From Chryseobacterium sp. RU37D (GTDB lineage: Bacteria > Bacteroidota > Bacteroidia > Flavobacteriales > Weeksellaceae), in assembly GCF_900156075.1 (NCBI RefSeq), contig NZ_FTMM01000005.1, forward strand, positions 1 through 64,000: DNA of 64,000 nt, read 5' to 3'. The position numbers were made by a program, and so were the translations under genes. Under the pieces are notes generated by a model. It was not told the DNA's origin. It made no database searches and saw only the letters and a list, made by a program, of their open reading frames with translations. Each line of letters begins with the position of its first letter. The stretch's first letter is position 1. Shown piece by piece: positions 61,075-64,000 of the stretch.

Positions 61075-61956
61075 TTATCTTGGTAAACCTCTTTTTAAAG
61101 CTATTTCTGCTCTTTTTATGGCTACTTTTTCTTTCCAGTCCATATATTTTTTCTTAAAGTTTTTCTTCATGATATCATCAAATTTACGCTGTATCGTAAG
61201 ATTCCATAAAGAATGTGCCTTTACTGCCCATGATTTGTCCCAAGCTCTTAAAGAAATGGAGAAACTTCCATCCAGATATTTCATCCAGTGCCACCAGCCT
61301 GTAGGCATAAATAAAGTATCACCATGCTCAAGGAAGCATTCAATACCTTCTACACCATCAAGAGCAGGGAATTTTGTAAAATCCGGATTTTCTATGTCAT
61401 AATCTTCCAGCGCGTAGGTTGCGTAAGGGATTTGGTATAATCTTTCTTTCCATTTATAATCAAAAAGAAGAATGTGCTTTCTTCCATTAAAATGAGTATG
61501 GAAGATATGTGCCATATCAATATCAAAATGAAGAAAGGTTACAGAACCCTTCCCCCCGAAAAACATATTAGGGTATTTATCTAAAAATCCTCCCATTAAA
61601 GCTTTTGGCGAAATGTAATCTTCCAGTAGCTTCGGAGCATACTTTATTGGGTCAAAAAGAAAAATCCTCAGGTCTGTTGGTTCTCTCTGGATAAGCTCTA
61701 TATAATCTCCAAACTTCATTCTTGCGGCTGAAGCGTTGATGGGAGCGGCCGGATCTGCTTTTGAGCTATCATATAACGGAACTTCCACATCTCCTACTAC
61801 TTCCTTCATATATTCCATGGTCCATTTCTGATATGCAGGCCATTTTCTTGCCATGTTTTTGATTACAACAGGCTTTCTTGGTTTAAGATACTTTTTAATA
61901 AATTCTTCCTGAGTAATATCATCTACAACATCTATCGGCTTTAAGTTGATTCCCAT
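61075..61956 (-). CDS. Cupin-like (JmjC-type) domain protein
   Basis: A 293-residue cupin_8 protein. After an N-terminal helix (ITQEEFIKKYLKPRKPVVIKNMARKWPA) come the double-stranded barrel and the iron-site motif FLHFDIDMAHIFHTHFNGRKHILLF (His, Asp), with the distal His in PTGWWHWMKYLDGSFSISLR. This is the 2-oxoglutarate- and iron-dependent oxygenase layout of protein hydroxylases. The C-terminal tail is basic (RKFDDIMKKNFKKKYMDWKEKV). Substrate unknown; could hydroxylate a ribosomal or other protein. Confidence 0.82.
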   Translation of the reverse strand: MGINLKPIDVVDDITQEEFIKKYLKPRKPVVIKNMARKWPAYQKWTMEYMKEVVGDVEVPLYDSSKADPAAPINASAARMKFGDYIELIQREPTDLRIFLFDPIKYAPKLLEDYISPKALMGGFLDKYPNMFFGGKGSVTFLHFDIDMAHIFHTHFNGRKHILLFDYKWKERLYQIPYATYALEDYDIENPDFTKFPALDGVEGIECFLEHGDTLFMPTGWWHWMKYLDGSFSISLRAWDKSWAVKAHSLWNLTIQRKFDDIMKKNFKKKYMDWKEKVAIKRAEIALKRGLPR

Positions 61957-62091
61957 CTTTAAAATTTTAATGTTACAAAATTATTAAATAAAAATATATG
62001 CAGACAAGTTTAAGCTTTTTTTAATCTATCATTGAAATAAATTTAAACTATTCGGTCTAAATAAAAACAGAAAAGGATAAATCAGAGGAAT

Positions 62092-62160
62092 AAAAAACAA
62101 AATACCCTGTAAAAAGCTTACAGGGCAAAAACACAAATTGATTGAATAAAAATTCATTCT
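62092..62160 (-). ncRNA. Candidate small RNA, copy 1 of a tandem pair
   Basis: Minus-strand unit of about 70 nt. A hairpin CCCTGTAA (62105-62112) / TTACAGGG (62118-62125) plus a T-rich run forms the terminator. The block 62121-62160 is identical to 62455-62494 in copy 2. The promoter-like box here is TATCTTCG (62165-62172), one base off the consensus. No reading frame of note is inside. Confidence 0.55.
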
Positions 62161-62425
62161 AAAGCGAAGATAAAACATTTATTTTATAAAAAAAATCGAA
62201 GAAAAGTGGATATTATGATAGTATTTATGGGCTAATTTTTATAATTTTTATAAAAAAAAATAGTATGCTTGAAATAAGAATGGATTTCAAAGTATTTTGT
62301 TAAAGATTTTTATTAAAAAAATATTTTGAAATTTTTCAAAATATTGTATAACTATTTAATTGTCAGTATTTTTTTCTTTGGTATTATTCAAACAAAAGGG
62401 ATATGCTTACAAAATGATTCTGTCT

Positions 62426-62494
62426 AAAAATAAAATAACCCTGTAAAAGATTTACAGGGCAAAAACACAAATTGATTGAATAAAAATTCATTCT
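62426..62494 (-). ncRNA. Candidate small RNA, copy 2 of a tandem pair
   Basis: Same architecture as copy 1, 334 bp further on: terminator stem CCCTGTAA (62439-62446) / TTACAGGG (62452-62459), T-rich tail on the minus strand, 40 identical bases at 62455-62494, and a good promoter at 62499-62527. The 5' part can form a small GAAT/ATTC hairpin. No protein-coding frame. The conservation of promoter, body and terminator suggests a real small RNA, with copy 2 probably the more active. Confidence 0.6.
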
Positions 62495-62498
62495 GGAA

Positions 62499-62527
62499 CA
62501 AAGATAAAACATTTATTTGAAATGCAA
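62499..62527 (-). promoter_or_regulatory. Promoter of small RNA copy 2
   Basis: On the minus strand TTG (62525-62527) and TATCTTTG (62499-62506) are 18 nt apart, a good match to the Bacteroidota consensus. Confidence 0.6.
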
Positions 62528-62743
62528 AATTGACAAAAAATTAATAAAATATTTAGTAATGGGAGATTTTTTTTATTTTTTTTGCTTAAATGAAAGTTAT
62601 GTTTGAAATAAGAATATTATATTCTTATTTTTTGAAAAATTTTCCTTAAAAAAATTTTTTAATTTTTTGTTACTTAAAAAATACAGTATAATTCGTTGGT
62701 TTTCTTCATTATACAATTGTTGCAAAATTCATATGTTTGTGAT

Positions 62744-62881
62744 ATGGCACAAATGAGAAATTCACGAAACATTTTGGGCGTTCTACCTCTGATGTATTTC
62801 TCTTTAAGTCTTATGATGCATTATCTGATTTTGAGATTCTATTCTAGAAAAGAATTTCTGGTTTTGAAAAGAATTTTTTAA
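62744..62881 (+). CDS. Possible 45-residue membrane peptide
   Basis: The frame starts MAQMRNSRNILGVLPLMYFS and continues with a hydrophobic LSLMMHYLILRFY segment and a basic tail (SRKEFLVLKRIF). A TATGTTTG promoter element at 62732-62739 ends four bases before the ATG, so it would be nearly leaderless. I recognise no family, so it may be chance; the region 62882-63060 also has a 30-codon frame (62942-63034) of slightly higher GC. Confidence 0.3.
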   Translation: MAQMRNSRNILGVLPLMYFSLSLMMHYLILRFYSRKEFLVLKRIF

Positions 62882-63081
62882 CGATTTTAAAAACAATTAT
62901 TTAACAAATATTTTATTAAAAAGAAAATTCTATTTTGCGCGATGCTGGAGTATTTCCGTTATGGGATTTGTGAAACCTCTTCAGGCGGTTTGGACTTCGG
63001 CGAATCTTCGACTTCACTTAATTTCGAAATATAAATATCAAAATGTGCAATCAGCCTAATAACATGTTTAAATATTAAATT

Positions 63082-63210
63082 CAAAAAAAAATATCCTGAA
63101 ATTCAGGATATTAAACACAAGTAAGAAGAAAAATTACATCTACTAATAACTCCCATTTTTAAAACAAATAATTTAGTGATGTGTCTTAACAAAAATTCAC
63201 TTTCGTGAGA
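63082..63210 (-). ncRNA. Candidate small RNA of about 130 nt
   Basis: On the minus strand a TAGCTTTG box (63217-63224) precedes a stretch with a small CAC-GAAA-GTG hairpin near 63200. The stretch ends at a strong terminator: AATATCCTGA (63090-63099) / TCAGGATATT (63103-63112), a 10-bp stem with three-base loop, followed by eight or nine Ts. A 17-codon frame (MGVISRCNFSSYLCLIS) ends at the terminator. Could be a small RNA or a transcript with a tiny peptide; no gene follows on this strand. Confidence 0.45.
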
Positions 63211-63377
63211 TATTTGCAAAGCTAATCATCATTAAAAAAATTTAAAAATAAAAATGATTGAATCTTCACTTGTTGCTTAAATACGATGAATAAACAAAAA
63301 TTCGGCGAAAATTTTTCTTTATATCGGGAAATATTCTACAGAAAATAAAGAATAGCACAAATAAAATAAATTATAAC

Positions 63378-63385
63378 TATATTTG
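63378..63385 (+). promoter_or_regulatory. Promoter -7 element (TATATTTG) for the TonB receptor-like gene at 63485
   Basis: TATATTTG lies about 100 nt before the ATG, leaving a moderate 5' leader. Confidence 0.5.
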
Positions 63386-63484
63386 TAGTGATAAAAGAAC
63401 ATTTAACTTTTCCAAGTAAACCCAATCTTTACACATATGTAACAAAAAGCCATTATCATTAACTAATTAGACAAATAATAAATT

Positions 63485-64000
63485 ATGAAAAAGAAAATTT
63501 CTTTATTCCTGTTGATTTTTTTCTCTGTCCTGTTTTTTTCACAAAAAACAGTGTCAGGAAAAATCACGGATGAAGATGGTGTTGCTATTCCCAGTGCGAG
63601 TGTAACGGTGGAGGAACCGGGAAAGGATGCAATTCTGGCCTATGCAATTACCAATTCTAAAGGAGAATATAAAGTAACGTTCACTTCTTCAGAACCGAAT
63701 GTAGACCTGAAGGTAAAGGCATTCAACCAGCGACCTCTTACAAAACAGCTCAGCAATAACGACCAAAACCAAGATTTTAAATTACAGGCCGAAGCCACGG
63801 AAATCAAAGAAGTACAGCTGAAGACAAAGCTTATTACAGCAAGAGGTGATACCATTGCGTATGATCTGAAAGCATTCGACAGCAAAAGCGACAGGACGCT
63901 GGCAGATGTGATGAAAAAAATTCCCGGGATTGAAGTCAATACAGACGGAACGATTCTCTACCAGGGAAATGCCATCAATAAATTCTACGTGAACGGGAAA
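63485..64000 (+). CDS. TonB-dependent receptor-like outer membrane protein, N-terminal part
   Basis: The frame is open from the ATG at 63485 to the window edge (172 codons, no stop). It has a signal peptide (MKKKISLFLLIFFSVLFFSQ), a carboxypeptidase-regulatory-like domain (VSGKITDEDGVAIPSASVTVEE, residues 23-105) and the start of the plug (LITARGDTIAYDLKAFDSKSDRTLADVMKKIPGIEVNTDG), whose wording is typical of outer-membrane beta-barrel family 3 proteins of Bacteroidota. The barrel lies outside the window. Confidence 0.85.
   Translation, partial: MKKKISLFLLIFFSVLFFSQKTVSGKITDEDGVAIPSASVTVEEPGKDAILAYAITNSKGEYKVTFTSSEPNVDLKVKAFNQRPLTKQLSNNDQNQDFKLQAEATEIKEVQLKTKLITARGDTIAYDLKAFDSKSDRTLADVMKKIPGIEVNTDGTILYQGNAINKFYVNGK

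Noticed and set aside
61957..63484. CRISPR array in the gene-poor region with repeated blocks
   Set aside because: There are only two copies, 334 bp apart, each with promoter and terminator parts; no regular repeat-spacer pattern.

Overview
The window looks like chromosomal DNA of a member of the Flavobacteriia, most likely Chryseobacterium or a close relative in the Weeksellaceae. The DNA is AT-rich. Promoters follow the Bacteroidota pattern (TTG, about 19 nt, TAnnTTTG). Family choices are typical of that phylum: SusC-like and other TonB-dependent receptors, a DUF4249 lipoprotein, a fused MurF-alanine racemase, a PorW/SprE-like gliding and type IX secretion lipoprotein, LytTR two-component regulation and 2TM-domain proteins. 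I see no tRNA, rRNA or CRISPR array.

Layout. 1-660 holds the first codons of an IS3-type transposase running off the left edge, a candidate structured small RNA with its own promoter and terminator, and a 55-residue lipoprotein gene. 0.7-8.1 kb carries two glycosyltransferases, SufE, a probably broken small membrane gene, ClpC, a small outer-membrane barrel and MnmA. 8.3-19 kb is mostly minus-strand: a DUF4249/TonB receptor pair, a LytTR regulator, three 2TM-domain proteins, a methyltransferase-like membrane protein, a histidine kinase fused to a 2TM domain, and a second TonB receptor. 19-32.6 kb holds a Cu/Zn superoxide dismutase lipoprotein, Prc-type protease, SurE, a compact operon of a divergent Lgt-like protein, a tiny membrane protein and a radical SAM enzyme resembling tetraether lipid synthase, then GMP reductase, a DUF1835 gene split by one stop codon, a DUF6056 membrane protein, FabG, a decayed WG-repeat gene, RsmI and an acidic repeat-containing protein.

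32.6-50.4 kb is almost all plus-strand: thymidine kinase, a toxin-antitoxin-like pair whose toxin overlaps murF-alr, a patatin/surface-antigen protein, YbeY, MnmG flanked by two perfect parS palindromes, a methyltransferase, phosphoglycerate kinase (minus), RpiB, RNase R, LysE-type exporter, LD-carboxypeptidase, YraN, an SDR and TsaB. The strand switch near 32.6 kb, the two parS sites and DnaA-box-like sequences between pgk and rpiB make it plausible that the replication origin lies here.

50.4-64 kb holds the SprE-like lipoprotein, Maf, a KdsC-like phosphatase, a DUF2520 protein, an ECF sigma factor with a putative anti-sigma protein and a periplasmic partner, LepA, a Nudix-type regulator followed by wrecked NADAR and KptA genes, a JmjC/cupin-like protein, a 1.5-kb gene-poor region with two tandem copies of a candidate small RNA plus a third unrelated candidate, and the start of another TonB-receptor-like gene. 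Decayed genes (3.2, 8.2, 26.9, 30.2, 57.2, 59.4, 60.7 and 61.0 kb) and dispersed intergenic palindromes are recurrent, so the accessory parts appear to be eroding.
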